A stretch of DNA of 64,000 nucleotides from Sphingobium sp. TKS (GTDB lineage Bacteria > Pseudomonadota > Alphaproteobacteria > Sphingomonadales > Sphingomonadaceae): the NCBI RefSeq assembly GCF_001563265.1, contig NZ_CP005083.1, forward strand, positions 933,001 through 997,000, in the 5' to 3' direction. A program made the translations under genes and the position numbers. Positions 45,445 to 54,370 of the stretch are shown here, piece after piece; position 1 is the first letter of the stretch; the number at the start of each line of letters is the position of its first letter. The notes beneath the pieces are model-generated. The model did not search any database. It was not told where the DNA came from and was given only the letters and a program-made list of their open reading frames with translations.

Positions 45445-45780
45445 TCATTCGATTTTCCAGCGGCCCGAAGGCTTGGACCAGAACAGGTCGTGCCGGCCTC
45501 CGCCGAGCAGCGACGGATAGAGCGTCGCGCGGATCGGCGCGGCGAAGCTGGGATCGTCGAGCAACAGCTCGATGCACGGGCCGAGCGCGCCGTTCACGCG
45601 GGAAACGCCGCATCCGATGCGCGTCCCGAAAGCGTCGGGACCGAGCCGAACGTCATAGCCGGATATGGCGCGATCGTGGGACCGGAGCGCGTGAACGACG
45701 ATTTCGGCGTCGAGGCAGAGCGTGCGGATACGCCCCTTGAAACCGTCGTCGACGACTTCGAATGTGCCGATGTCGATCAT
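45445..45780 (-). CDS. DUF736-like protein, second copy
   Basis: 111 residues, more diverged: IGTFEVVDDGFKGRIRTLCL, ELLLDDPSFAAPIRATLYP and DLFWSKPSGRW keep the DUF736 core, while the middle differs (VSRVNGALGPC). Starts in ATGA overlap with the end of traF. Gap of 111 bases to copy 1. Function unknown. Confidence 0.8.
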   Translation of the reverse strand: MIDIGTFEVVDDGFKGRIRTLCLDAEIVVHALRSHDRAISGYDVRLGPDAFGTRIGCGVSRVNGALGPCIELLLDDPSFAAPIRATLYPSLLGGGRHDLFWSKPSGRWKIE

Positions 45781-46361
45781 GGCAATGTCCTTTCTGCGGT
45801 TCGATCACGCGCCGTCCCGCGCCACCGCAGCGGCGCATCGGGCGTGTCACGGGTGAGGATCGGGATCGCGCGGCCGAGCACCGACGCGGCCGGCAGAGGA
45901 CCGAAATAGCGGCCGTCCAGGCTGTCGGGACGATCGGCATTGAGCAGCAGCAGTTCGCCGGCCGCGAGCGTGCGGCAGCCGTGCCAGACCGGCAGCGGGC
46001 GGCCGATCCGGTCGCGGATCAGGGCGACGACAACCGCCCGTCCATCGACGCTAACCGTCACGCCGATCCGGCAAACCCGCTGCCCCGGCTTTGCCGCGAC
46101 ATGCTTCAACAGCGGCACATCCGTGCCGAGATATCCGCGCCCGGCCATCCACCGGGCCAGCGGTTCCGGCGGCGTGACGGCAACCAGCGATCCAAGCGAT
46201 GGATTGCGATCGGGCTTGATCCGGTAGAGGCCGAGCGGCGCGCTCGCGCTGGCGTTCCAGAGAACGCGCGGCAGCGGATCTGTCATCGCGATGGTGACGA
46301 ACGACGCGGCGAACGCCGACGCGGCGGCGGCGGTCGCGCGGAGATAGAAGCGGCGCGTCAT
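45777..46361 (-). CDS. traF: TraF, S26-type conjugal pilin maturation peptidase
   Basis: 194 residues with an N-terminal membrane anchor. SASAPLGLYRI contains the catalytic Ser; KHVAAKPGQRVCR region holds the Lys; GELLLLNADRPDSLDGRYFGPLP is the C-terminal signature. In RP4 TraF cuts and circularises the TrbC pilin. Coupled by ATGA overlaps to DUF2840 upstream and DUF736 downstream. Confidence 0.93.
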   Translation of the reverse strand: MTRRFYLRATAAAASAFAASFVTIAMTDPLPRVLWNASASAPLGLYRIKPDRNPSLGSLVAVTPPEPLARWMAGRGYLGTDVPLLKHVAAKPGQRVCRIGVTVSVDGRAVVVALIRDRIGRPLPVWHGCRTLAAGELLLLNADRPDSLDGRYFGPLPAASVLGRAIPILTRDTPDAPLRWRGTARDRTAERTLP

Positions 46362-46864
46362 CCCTCGATCTTCCGGCGCTTGAGCCAGGCGCGATGACGC
46401 TCCAGCGTGTAAGGGCGCGGGGCTTGTCCGGCGGCGATGCGGTTATGGACGTGCCGCCAATGGTCGGGCGCGGCGTCACACGGATCGACGCCGGCCGCTT
46501 CGGTCGCGTCGATCGCCGCGAGAACCTGACTGACTTTGGGCCAGCCCTCGATCTTGAGCAGGATGTCGCCACCCGGCCGCACGAACGGCAGCGTCGTGAA
46601 CGGCTCGTCCGCGCCGACCGCGCGCACGATGTCGATGCGCGAGACTACCGTGCCGTAGTCGTTCGCCGCCCAGCGGATGAACGCGAAGATCGCGCCGGGC
46701 CGGAAGCGGACGATGCGGCGGCGGCGATCGACGATCTCGTCCACGGCGACGCGGCCGAACCTGATCCAGTGCTCGATCTGCTTCTCGATCCAGGTCAGTT
46801 CAACGCGTGTCATGCCGTCATCGGACGGCTGGCGGTGACGCATGGGTGACGGCGGGACGGTCAT
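46358..46864 (-). CDS. DUF2840 protein
   Basis: 168 residues from ATG 46864 (ATGA overlap with the HTH gene). It matches DUF2840: TWIEKQIEHWIRFGRVAVDEIVDRRRRI, FIRWAANDYGTVVSRIDIVRA, GGDILLKIEGWPKVSQVLAAID and HRAWLKRRKIEG. A constant neighbour of traF in ICEs of this type, function unknown. Confidence 0.9.
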   Translation of the reverse strand: MTVPPSPMRHRQPSDDGMTRVELTWIEKQIEHWIRFGRVAVDEIVDRRRRIVRFRPGAIFAFIRWAANDYGTVVSRIDIVRAVGADEPFTTLPFVRPGGDILLKIEGWPKVSQVLAAIDATEAAGVDPCDAAPDHWRHVHNRIAAGQAPRPYTLERHRAWLKRRKIEG

Positions 46865-47127
46865 CGCCGGCTCCGGGCGATGGCCGAATCCGCGCGTGGC
46901 ATGAGGTCGTCCTGACCCGGATCGGAGGTCGAATGCTTGATGCCGATGTCGGCCCAGGCGCGCAGGTCATCGACCGAATAGACGACGCGGCCGCCGATGC
47001 GGCGGTAGGCCGGGCCGGTTCCGAAATAGCGGTGCTTTTCGAGGGTGCGGCCGGAGAGGCCAAGAAAGCGCGCGGCTTCCGGCGTGCGCAGGAAGCGGGG
47101 CGGTAGGTTGGAGGGCGTATCGGACAA
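46861..47127 (-). CDS. Helix-turn-helix excisionase-like protein (AlpA type)
   Basis: 88 residues from TTG 47127, chosen because aggag lies 7 bases upstream and because sequence further left does not look coding. FLRTPEAARFLGLSGRTLEKHRYFGTGPAYRRIGGRVVYSVDDLRAW is a MerR/Xis-like winged HTH. Such proteins act as excisionase or as regulators of ICE transfer. First gene of the coupled block HTH-DUF2840-traF-DUF736. Confidence 0.85.
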   Translation of the reverse strand: MSDTPSNLPPRFLRTPEAARFLGLSGRTLEKHRYFGTGPAYRRIGGRVVYSVDDLRAWADIGIKHSTSDPGQDDLMPRADSAIARSRR

Positions 47128-47225
47128 GTGACGACTCCTGCGGGCAGTGGCGGCAGGAGGCGTAAATGGCAGATCGGATTGCCCGCCGTAGGGGACGTAG
47201 ATTTGTAACCGCACGGATATGACCA

Positions 47226-47240
47226 CCCCCTCGCAGGGGG
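47226..47240 (-). terminator. Short GC hairpin after the DUF2285-like gene
   Basis: Five C, a 5-base loop (tcgca) and five G, 17-31 bases past the stop of the minus-strand gene at 47257. There is no T run, so it is a weak candidate terminator. Confidence 0.35.
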
Positions 47241-47256
47241 CCGTCGCCGTGGAAAA

Positions 47257-48040
47257 TCAGCGGATACGGAGCAGTTTGCGGTAGTCGGCCTTCATCAGCG
47301 CGAGGCCGTCACGGACGAGGCGCACGGCGAAGGAACGCGAGGCCGACATTTTCCAGTCGCTGGACGACATTCGCTCCGCATCGTCGCGTCCCAGCGCGAT
47401 CGCGATCTCACGATAGGTCGCGCCGCTGTCATGCAGGTCGAGCGCCCGCAGGATGAGGTCGAGCCGCGCGAGCTTTTGCGCCGTGAGCGGCCAGCCACGC
47501 GGAAATGGCCCCGTCGCCCGGCCAAGCAGGCGGCGATGGAAGCGCAACAAGCTCAACACCCTCGTGATGAAGTCCTTGTCGAGCGGAACGACGGCGGCGA
47601 GCGGCCGGCCGGGTTCGGGAGCCCGCAGCCACAGGCGATGCTCGCCGGCCGCGTCCTCGACGATGACGTGGCGACCTACGATGCCGGCGTGGTCTGCGAG
47701 CAGTGCGCCAAGCATTTGCGGATCAACAGGTGTGGCGTGCTCGAACCCCTCCGGTGCGACGTCCAGGATGACCGTGACAGCGGTCAGTTCCGGCCGCCAG
47801 ACAACCGGCGCCGACAGGTCATCCGGCGACGTGGCGAAAGGACAACCCCCAGCGCCGCGCGAACGCGGCTTCCGCTGCGTCCTTCGCGACGGCGCCGCTG
47901 GCGATGCGTGTCTGCATCTGCGCATGTTCGGCGCGATAGGTGCGGTTTCGCCGCAGAAACTCGGCGGCAATATCGGCGCGCCCGAGGGCGTCGGACAGTC
48001 TTCCGGCGCCGCGCTGGCGACGCCCAGGTGGCGTCGGCAT
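47257..48040 (-). pseudogene. DUF6499/DUF2285-type regulator split by a frameshift
   Basis: Two frames together give the known two-part protein. The first (ATG 48040 to TGA 47819) encodes RLSDALGRADIAAEFLRRNRTY and EAAFARRWGLSFRHVAG, the DUF6499-like N-domain. The second frame, one base over and ending at 47257, encodes PVVWRPELTAVTVILDVAPEG, LPLTAQKLARLDLILRALDLHDSG and ATYREIAIALGRDDAERM, the DUF2285 domain. No usable start lies at the head of the second part (first Met is in PQMLGAL). The shift falls at about 47820-47860: a lesion, a programmed shift or a sequencing error. Usually these are fused regulators. Confidence 0.65.
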
Positions 48041-48188
48041 GGCATCCTCCCAACCGCGCTGCTGCGCGGATTTTTGGAGAGGCGACCATCTGCGGCGGCG
48101 CCACCAAAAACTAGAGCGGAGAGCGCACACAACCATGCCGGGCAGGCGGCGGGTTTGCGCCGAACTCGATCCATAATGGTGCGTAATT

Positions 48189-48464
48189 TTAACGCTTTGC
48201 CGGTCGTTCGCAGCCAAGTAAATGCACGTAGCCGACTTCGGTCATCCACCGGGCGCGGGCGAGATGGGTATCGTGCATGACCTTGGCACGATCTGGTTCG
48301 GCGTTAGGGTCGATGCCGAAAATCAGCCCCGCCGCCTCGCGCCAATCGGCTCCGTCCGTTTCGGCGTCGAGCAGCCGCAGATAGTCCGTCAGATGGCGCT
48401 CGTCGTAGCTGGTAAGCTGCGGCGACTCGGGCGCGCGATCGTCGAAACTCATCTTGTCCATCAT
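48189..48464 (-). CDS. Small conserved ICE protein
   Basis: 91 residues from ATG 48464 (ATG 48461 and 48449 also possible). YDERHLTDYLRLLDAETDGADWREAAGLIFGIDP and HDTHLARARWMTEVGYVHLLG recur upstream of DUF2285-type genes in sphingomonad and rhizobial ICEs, as I remember them. The sequence suggests two helices with a WREAA core, perhaps a DNA-binding or regulatory protein. No function is known to me. Confidence 0.75.
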   Translation of the reverse strand: MMDKMSFDDRAPESPQLTSYDERHLTDYLRLLDAETDGADWREAAGLIFGIDPNAEPDRAKVMHDTHLARARWMTEVGYVHLLGCERPAKR

Positions 48465-48978
48465 ACCCCCGATCCGCGCCCGCGTTAACCAATAGACCGG
48501 GAGCGCAGCATTTTCGATGCGCGTAATCGGCATGATTGCTTGCGGAATTTGCGCTGCCAATACCTTCTCAAAGGGGCTGCTGGTCTGCGGTGCGCCCCCG
48601 CAAACAGCTCCTGGACCCGTGATCGGGGAGTTGGAAAACCGGAATATCTCGGTCCCTATGACCTTTAGCCCGAGAGCCTGTTGTATACGTCACAGGCTCC
48701 CCGACCATGTGGTCAAGGATGGCGGCATCGTCACGGCCGACGCCAAACCGGATATTCCGGGGTTTCCACGCCCCAGGCCGCCGCGTAGCGACCCACGCTT
48801 CTTTTAAGTCAGCAATAGCGAGAATGCCACTACCAACCGCGAGCCGGGCGGAGCCCGGCGAGCGCGTTTGCGGCCGCGCGGACCTTGGGACGCGCTGCCG
48901 CCGCCGATCCGCCACAGCGGATCGGCGCGAGATGGGCCAACCGCAGGGCCGAAATTCCGACCCTGCGGTGACGAACGA
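48465..48978. other. Gene-poor stretch between two ICE blocks
   Basis: 514 bases. No reading frame carries motifs I recognise; a minus-strand frame around 48568-48825 stays open but has no matching neighbours and no clear start. The stretch separates the transfer block from the maintenance block and may contain promoters for the 48464 gene. A decayed mobile element cannot be excluded. Confidence 0.35.
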
Positions 48979-49821
48979 TCATACGGCCTTGAGGCGTTGC
49001 ATTCCCTCGGCCAGCGTCCAGAGCGCCCGGTTGAGCGTCACATTCTGGTCGATGCCGTTGATGGCGCGGGTCTGCGCCCGGCGTATGCGGCCCTCGGCGT
49101 TGCGCTTGCGGCCCTGCAAACCGCCCCGCACGACATTCTCCTGAATGACGTTGAAGGTGGTCCACAGGCTATCGCCCATGTCCTCGCGGCGGCGCGGTTC
49201 GATGATCTGTTCAGGCCGTAGCGGGCTTTCATCCTCGCCATAGCGGGCGACCAAGCTGACCTCGCCAAGCAACCGCCGCTCGTCCTCGGAAAGCCGGACC
49301 TCTTTCATGGCCTCGCTCGCGCCGATCAGGCGGGGGAAGTCCTCGGCGACGGTGTAAACGCCTTCGATAATATCATGCTCGATATTGCCCTTGTGCGGCA
49401 CGCGGACCTCCTCGAACCGCTCGCCCGCGATCATGGAATTGGTGCAGACGAAGCGCAGCATCCCGGCGAACATCTGGTAGGCGCTGGTCCCGTCATGGCT
49501 GTTCACGATGATGACTTCTGCGGCCTCGGCTTTGCCGATACCCTCGTCACGACGAAGGCGCAGCATGTGTTTTGCGTGGCCGTGGCGCGAACCGTCGCGC
49601 GGAACCGACTGGACGGCGAAGAACGGGAACCATCCTTCCCGGCGCAATCCCTCCACGATGTCGATGGTCGGGACATAGACATACCGCTCCGAACGGCTGT
49701 CGTGCGCCTCGCGGGCGAAGATGGACGGGACGTGGCGATATAGCGCCTCGTTGTCGAGCGGCTCCCAACCGCTGATCTGATGGGCGTTCCGGCCGAACCG
49801 GGTGGCAAGCTGATGGTACAT
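48979..49821 (-). CDS. DUF932 protein
   Basis: 280 residues from ATG 49821. ISGWEPLDNEALYRHVPSIFA, YVYVPTIDIVEGLRREGWFPFFA, MLRLRR, VNSHDGTSAYQMFAGMLRFVCTNSM and LWTTFNVIQENVVRGG are DUF932 features, shared with plasmid and phage proteins that resemble LGT-like or single-strand annealing-associated proteins. In ICEs of this kind it lies next to ParB and DUF736 genes and may help replication or defence evasion. That role is inferred. Confidence 0.85.
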   Translation of the reverse strand: MYHQLATRFGRNAHQISGWEPLDNEALYRHVPSIFAREAHDSRSERYVYVPTIDIVEGLRREGWFPFFAVQSVPRDGSRHGHAKHMLRLRRDEGIGKAEAAEVIIVNSHDGTSAYQMFAGMLRFVCTNSMIAGERFEEVRVPHKGNIEHDIIEGVYTVAEDFPRLIGASEAMKEVRLSEDERRLLGEVSLVARYGEDESPLRPEQIIEPRRREDMGDSLWTTFNVIQENVVRGGLQGRKRNAEGRIRRAQTRAINGIDQNVTLNRALWTLAEGMQRLKAV

Positions 49822-50067
49822 GGCTGAACTCCTTGGGCTTGGGTTTCCGCGCAGCGGAGCGCCGCGCTGAAACCCTGCCCGTCGGCGAGACCGGGGGTGC
49901 AACCGGAGTGGGCGGCTTCGCGGGGAACCGGCTGCACGTAACGCGCAGCGTGGAGGAAGCTGGGCGGAAGCCGCTCCGAAGGGCGCTCGGGGCGGCGCCC
50001 CAAGCACCTCACAACATGCCGGGCCACTGGCCCGTCCATATTATGAACTGGCGGACCAGCACACGAA
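49822..50067. other. Upstream region of the DUF932 gene
   Basis: 246 bases with no gene. Likely holds the minus-strand promoter of the DUF932 gene; I see no clear -35/-10 pair. Confidence 0.35.
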
Positions 50068-50096
50068 GGCGCCCCGCTCCGAGGGAGCGGGGCGCC
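50068..50096 (-). terminator. Strong GC hairpin after the third DUF736 gene
   Basis: A perfect 13-bp stem (ggcgccccgctcc and complement) with loop gag, 10 bases past the stop of the minus-strand gene at 50106. The same stem occurs at 50942-50970. No T run; probably an intrinsic terminator of GC-rich type or an mRNA end stabiliser. Confidence 0.6.
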
Positions 50097-50105
50097 GTGT
50101 CGAGG

Positions 50106-50405
50106 TCAGCGCGACCAGATGAGAGCGTATTCGCCGGGGGTCTCGGTTTCGACCAGAGTGGCGTAGATTGGAGCCGCGAAGGTCGGATCGTCCAGTTTGA
50201 CCGAGATGTAGTCGCGGTTCTCGCGGCTGGTCTTTTTCCAGCCCGCGCCGCATTCGACCGTGCTGACCGCGAGGCGGAAATCGGGGGCCTTCTCGCTCTC
50301 CTTGTCGATCGGGCGAAGAGCCGCCTTGGCGTTGAGGGTGAGCGTCTTGAGGGTTCCGGTGAAGGAGCCGTTACCCGCCTGGGTGAAGGTGCCGATGGTC
50401 GCCAT
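50106..50405 (-). CDS. DUF736 protein, third copy
   Basis: 99 residues from ATG 50405 behind gaaaggaac. IGTFTQAGNGSFTGTLKTLTLNAKA, DFRLAV, GAGWKKTSRENRDYISVKLDDPTFAAPIYATLVE and a final YALIWSR give a standard DUF736 protein, closest in form to copy 1. Alone in its transcription unit, ended by the hairpin at 50068. Confidence 0.9.
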   Translation of the reverse strand: MATIGTFTQAGNGSFTGTLKTLTLNAKAALRPIDKESEKAPDFRLAVSTVECGAGWKKTSRENRDYISVKLDDPTFAAPIYATLVETETPGEYALIWSR

Positions 50406-50941
50406 GTCGAAGTTCCTTTCGCTTTCGGGCCACGACCGCCGCGGCCTCGATGGCGATCGGTGAAGCGGGGATGATCGGACGCGCACCGCTTGCGGCCGGA
50501 GCGCAGCGGAGGATGGCGACGCGCGGCTTTTTTGTTTCGCGATGCAAAGCCGAAGGCAGCGGAAAAAAGCCGCGCGGCACCGTTGCGTCAGGCCGATCAA
50601 GGCGAAGCCGGCCCCGGTTAGATCAAGCCAATCGAGAGGCCGCGCGGTTGTCGCCGAACCGGAAATTCTACGCCGTGGCTAGGACGGGCACTGTCAGTCG
50701 GAGGCATTGGCTGCGTTGCTAACCTTCGCTGGATGACCTTGCCAGTAACCCTTCGCAGAAATGACGACAGAGCGGACGCGCCGATTCTTTGCCCATGTGT
50801 TTGCCGAGATCCAGCGTGAGGCTGGAATGGACGTCGCTCACCGCGCGCATCATGGTCGCCAGGTGATTCTACCGCGCGGGTCTGAAATAGCAATCGGCGA
50901 ACCGAGCCCCAGAAACGCGACAGTCGATCCGCCATCAGAAC
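50406..50941. other. Gene-poor stretch
   Basis: 536 bases. Frames on both strands lack family motifs. It should contain the promoter of the third DUF736 gene near 50420-50500, but I cannot point to boxes. A small hidden gene is not excluded. Confidence 0.35.
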
Positions 50942-50970
50942 GGCGCCCCGCTCCCTCGGAGCGGGGCGCC
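50942..50970 (-). terminator. Second copy of the 13-bp GC hairpin
   Basis: Same stem as 50068-50096, with loop ctc (the complement of gag), so this copy is inverted. It lies 76 bases past the stop of the minus-strand gene at 51046. Confidence 0.55.
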
Positions 50971-51045
50971 TGTGCAATGGGAAAGCGGCCGCGCCCCAAC
51001 GGGCGCGGCCACGATTTCAGCCGGGGATGATGGCGCTGCGCGCGT

Positions 51046-51270
51046 TCAGCGCTGCGCCTCGCGCCAGCGGCGCGCCGCCGCCGCGTTGAACAGCGGGCTT
51101 CCCATGCAGGCGCGATGCTCGATCACGAAGGCAGCGCAGCCGTGCAGAACATAATCATGCGTGACGACGCATTCGTCGGAAAAGTCGTTGATCGGTTCGC
51201 CGCAGCGGATGCAGCACAATCTTCCGGGCTGGCTTTTGCGGCGCTCGATGACTCGGAACAGACGGCGCAT
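51046..51270 (-). CDS. Small zinc-ribbon-like protein
   Basis: 74 residues from ATG 51270 behind gggaggtc at good spacing. CCIRCGEPINDFSDECVVTHD and a later HGCAAFVIEHRACMGS give several Cys/His that could bind one zinc ion. It is not a family I can name. Lies alone between the hairpin and parB, probably an ICE regulator or accessory protein. Confidence 0.6.
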   Translation of the reverse strand: MRRLFRVIERRKSQPGRLCCIRCGEPINDFSDECVVTHDYVLHGCAAFVIEHRACMGSPLFNAAAARRWREAQR

Positions 51271-51370
51271 GATCGACCTCCCTACAAGCGAGCGCTCCGT
51301 TAGCCGGGCCAGCGGAGCGCCGGGCACAAAAGAAGGCCGGGACCGCTTGCGCGGTCCCGGCTCCGTGCCG

Positions 51371-53431
51371 CTATTCGGCGGCGACAGCATAGGAGGCTTC
51401 GCTGTCCTCCGCTTCGGGCGGTTGCTCCACGCTATCCGTATCCTCCGGCTCCACAGGCGCGGGGACCGCTCCCCCCGGTTCGGGCGTCCGCAACACAGCG
51501 GGAAGCCATCCGGTCCCGGCCAGAAGCTGCTCGGCGGCCTGCGCCATGTCCGGCTTCTTCATGTCCGCGATGCGGCGTGCGGCGTCCTCGGACACGCCTT
51601 CGGTCACGGCCTCCACGATATGCGCCTTGGTGACACGGCCAAGGTAGCTGTCCACCGTCGGCGTCCAGTCCTTCGCCATGTCCAGCGCCAGCGCGCCCGC
51701 CAGCCTGTCCGCCGTTTGCAGCGACCGGGGTTTGCGATCCCACGGCAACCGCAGAGCATTGACGGTACGAGCCGCGCAATGCGCCAGGAGCAGGGTCCGT
51801 TTCGCCTCGTCCAGCCCCACGATGAAGCCCCACAGGTCCGCCACATCGCGCGGCATCCGTTCGGCCCATGCCTCGTGCTGCTCGCTCGCTCGCGCGGCCA
51901 GCGGGGTATCCTCGATCCCGTCCGCATGGCTCCCCAAGGGAGTCACGGTCGGACGAACCTCAAGGCAACCGGCCTCCGCATAGCTGTAGAACAATTGTGC
52001 GGTGAGCGTGTGGGTCAGCGCGATCAGCGCCATATCGGGCTGCTCGGCCAGCGCTACGCGAAGCGCCAAGGTCCGATGGGCGGACAGGTCGCGGGTGAGG
52101 CTGTCGGAAATCGGCTTGCCCGGTTCCTCGTCCTCTTCCTCGATCTCCTGCACGTCCTCGTCGCCGCCCTCGGCCTGCTCGTCCTCCACCGCCTCGCGGT
52201 CGATGGCTTCACCTTCGCCCCCATCCTCCGGCTGCGGGTCGGCCAGCGCCTCGTCTTCGGCTCGGACGAAACCGCGCTCGATCCTGACCGTGCCGTCATG
52301 GTGAAGGACGACGAACGCGCCGCCATGCGCGATCACGCTTGCGTCGTAGGCCGAACGCTTAGCCGAAATGGCGTCGATCTCGTCGGAAACCACCTCCAGC
52401 TTCGCCGCCACGTCCTCGGGCATCTCGTCATAGGACGAATAGCCTTCGGCCAGCGTGTCATGCTCGGTGGACAGCGCATCCAGCCGCGCCTCGTCCTCGT
52501 CAGACAGGGGAACCGTCTGCGGATAGAAGCGCCGCATCCCGTGGGCGTGGGGATAGTCGATATGCGCCTCGGTCCATTTCCAGCCCTCGTCCTGCACGGT
52601 CCCGGCGATCTCGCGCAGCTTCTCGGCGGCGAGCATGTCAAGCAAGCTCGCATCCTCGAAGAACCCGCCCCGGTCCTCGCTGAACAGGTCGCGGATGATG
52701 TTGCCGCCCGCCTCGATATAGGCATCGGCTCCGACGAATACCGCGCGCCGGTCGGCGGCGGGCACGTTGGCAGCGGTCATGTCGCGACGGATGATCCACG
52801 GCTCGCGATTGTGGTGCAGGTTCTCGAACACCTGCTCCTGACGGGCATGGTCCTCGTTGATCGCAAAGGCCATAAGCTGGTCCAGCGTAAGGCCGTCCTC
52901 GCGATAGACCTGCAAAAGCTTGGGCGAGACAGCGCCAAGGCGAAGCCGCTGCTTCACCACGCCAGCCGACACGCCGAACCGCGCGCCGATCTCTTCCGCG
53001 CCCCATCCCTTCTCGTTGGAAAGCTCCACGAACCGCTCGAACTGGTCGGCGGGGTGCATCGGCGTCCGGGTGACGTTTTCGTCAAGGCTCACCTCGGAAG
53101 GATCGTTGGCCGTGTCCAGCCAGCAGCGCACAGGTTCGGATTTCTTGCACTGCTTGCGCTTGGCGCGCAGCAGCATCGCCAGCCTGCGGCCCTCGCCTGC
53201 GGTGACGAGGTAATAGCCGGTCGGCGTCCCGTCCTCCTTGGTCTCCGGCTCGATCACAAGGTTCTGGATCAGCCCCTTGTGCTGGATCGACGCGGCCAGC
53301 GCCTCGATAGCAGCCTCCCCATGCGGCACCTTGCGGGCATTGCGCGGGGACTTCTTGAGCTTGGCGAGCGGTACGAAAATCTCGACGCCCGACACAGGCT
53401 CGGTGGCAACGGTTTCGATAACGGCGTTCAT
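51371..53431 (-). CDS. ParB/Spo0J-like protein of the ICE
   Basis: 686 residues, much longer than chromosomal ParB. The N-terminal ParB/Srx domain has LKKSPRNARKVPHGEAAIEALAASI with KGLIQNLVIEP and YYLVTAGEGRRLAML; the HTH follows in GWGAEEIGARFGVSAGVVKQRLRLGAVSP. The C-terminal half has an acidic block (EDEQAEGGDEDVQEIEEEDEE, near the middle) and further helical regions. Plasmid and ICE proteins of this sort may control partition or gene expression; no parA gene lies nearby. A long frame on the other strand is a shadow. Confidence 0.9.
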   Translation of the reverse strand: MNAVIETVATEPVSGVEIFVPLAKLKKSPRNARKVPHGEAAIEALAASIQHKGLIQNLVIEPETKEDGTPTGYYLVTAGEGRRLAMLLRAKRKQCKKSEPVRCWLDTANDPSEVSLDENVTRTPMHPADQFERFVELSNEKGWGAEEIGARFGVSAGVVKQRLRLGAVSPKLLQVYREDGLTLDQLMAFAINEDHARQEQVFENLHHNREPWIIRRDMTAANVPAADRRAVFVGADAYIEAGGNIIRDLFSEDRGGFFEDASLLDMLAAEKLREIAGTVQDEGWKWTEAHIDYPHAHGMRRFYPQTVPLSDEDEARLDALSTEHDTLAEGYSSYDEMPEDVAAKLEVVSDEIDAISAKRSAYDASVIAHGGAFVVLHHDGTVRIERGFVRAEDEALADPQPEDGGEGEAIDREAVEDEQAEGGDEDVQEIEEEDEEPGKPISDSLTRDLSAHRTLALRVALAEQPDMALIALTHTLTAQLFYSYAEAGCLEVRPTVTPLGSHADGIEDTPLAARASEQHEAWAERMPRDVADLWGFIVGLDEAKRTLLLAHCAARTVNALRLPWDRKPRSLQTADRLAGALALDMAKDWTPTVDSYLGRVTKAHIVEAVTEGVSEDAARRIADMKKPDMAQAAEQLLAGTGWLPAVLRTPEPGGAVPAPVEPEDTDSVEQPPEAEDSEASYAVAAE

Positions 53432-53760
53432 CTTCCTTACTCCTTCAAAACCACACACACCCCGGAATGGGGTGGGCGGCGAAAGAGCGACCGGCAGGCC
53501 CGCCGGCGGAGCCGGGCAGCATCCGTGAGGACCGGAACGCAGAGAAGGTAAGCGCGGCACGCGCGTTGCGGCCCGGCGCGGCGGGCCTAGAGGGAAGCGA
53601 CGCCCACCCCATCTCGGGGAGTGCAACGACCGTCAACGCGATCGGGCCGGCGCAGCCTTGGCCCGATCTCCGCAGACCGGAAAGACGACAATCCGCGCGG
53701 CGGATTGCCCGAACGGCGCAGCGGCGCCACCCCGCCATGCGGATCGTCACCCGACAGGGA
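53432..53760. other. Region between parB and the group II intron
   Basis: 329 bases without a gene. It is very GC-rich and likely contains the parB promoter. The intron appears to have inserted at the right end of this stretch. Confidence 0.35.
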
Positions 53761-54370
53761 GTGCGCCGTTGTGGCGCGAAGAAGAAAGGAGTGTTCGAAT
53801 GAACTGAGCTTACTGGCGTAGCTTATGCCTGACCGACTTACCGGTGCTGGTGATGAACCGGCTGAGATTCCGAAAGGGAAACGGGACCATAGCATGTCGG
53901 GGAATGGATCGAAGTCGGGTGCCGCAACCTGACGGTTGACCAACAGGCAAGGTGTGCATGGTGAAGACTGGATTGTCTGAATCCCAGATTCCAGCGGCTA
54001 TCAGGTTGGCGATGGTGAACGCGGTTGTCACACCATTCCGAGCGGAGCGAGGAGCACGTCCTAGTGAATCGCTGCCAGTCCGCTCGGCGCAGCCCCGGTA
54101 AGGGGATTAAGGAAACGAACGGGGCACCTAAACACGCCGCGACTCCTCACTCGCGCAACTGCGGGATCGCCTAAACAGGACGGCTTGTTCGGACCTGCAT
54201 GGCGACGGAGCCGTCATAGTAGTCAAATGCCCGGTGTAATGGCCGGGATAGCCGCCGCGAGGCGGACGGAGCAGCGGTATAAGCGGGAGTGATCCTTGTC
54301 GAAATCCGCAGCATCCGGGCGAAGGACGGCAGTTCTGTAACCTCGATGGATCAAGGGAAAGGGATTGCTG

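Noticed and set aside
51161..53551. 796-codon plus-strand frame opposite the ParB-like gene
   Set aside because: No recognisable domain, while the minus-strand frame has clear ParB and HTH motifs.
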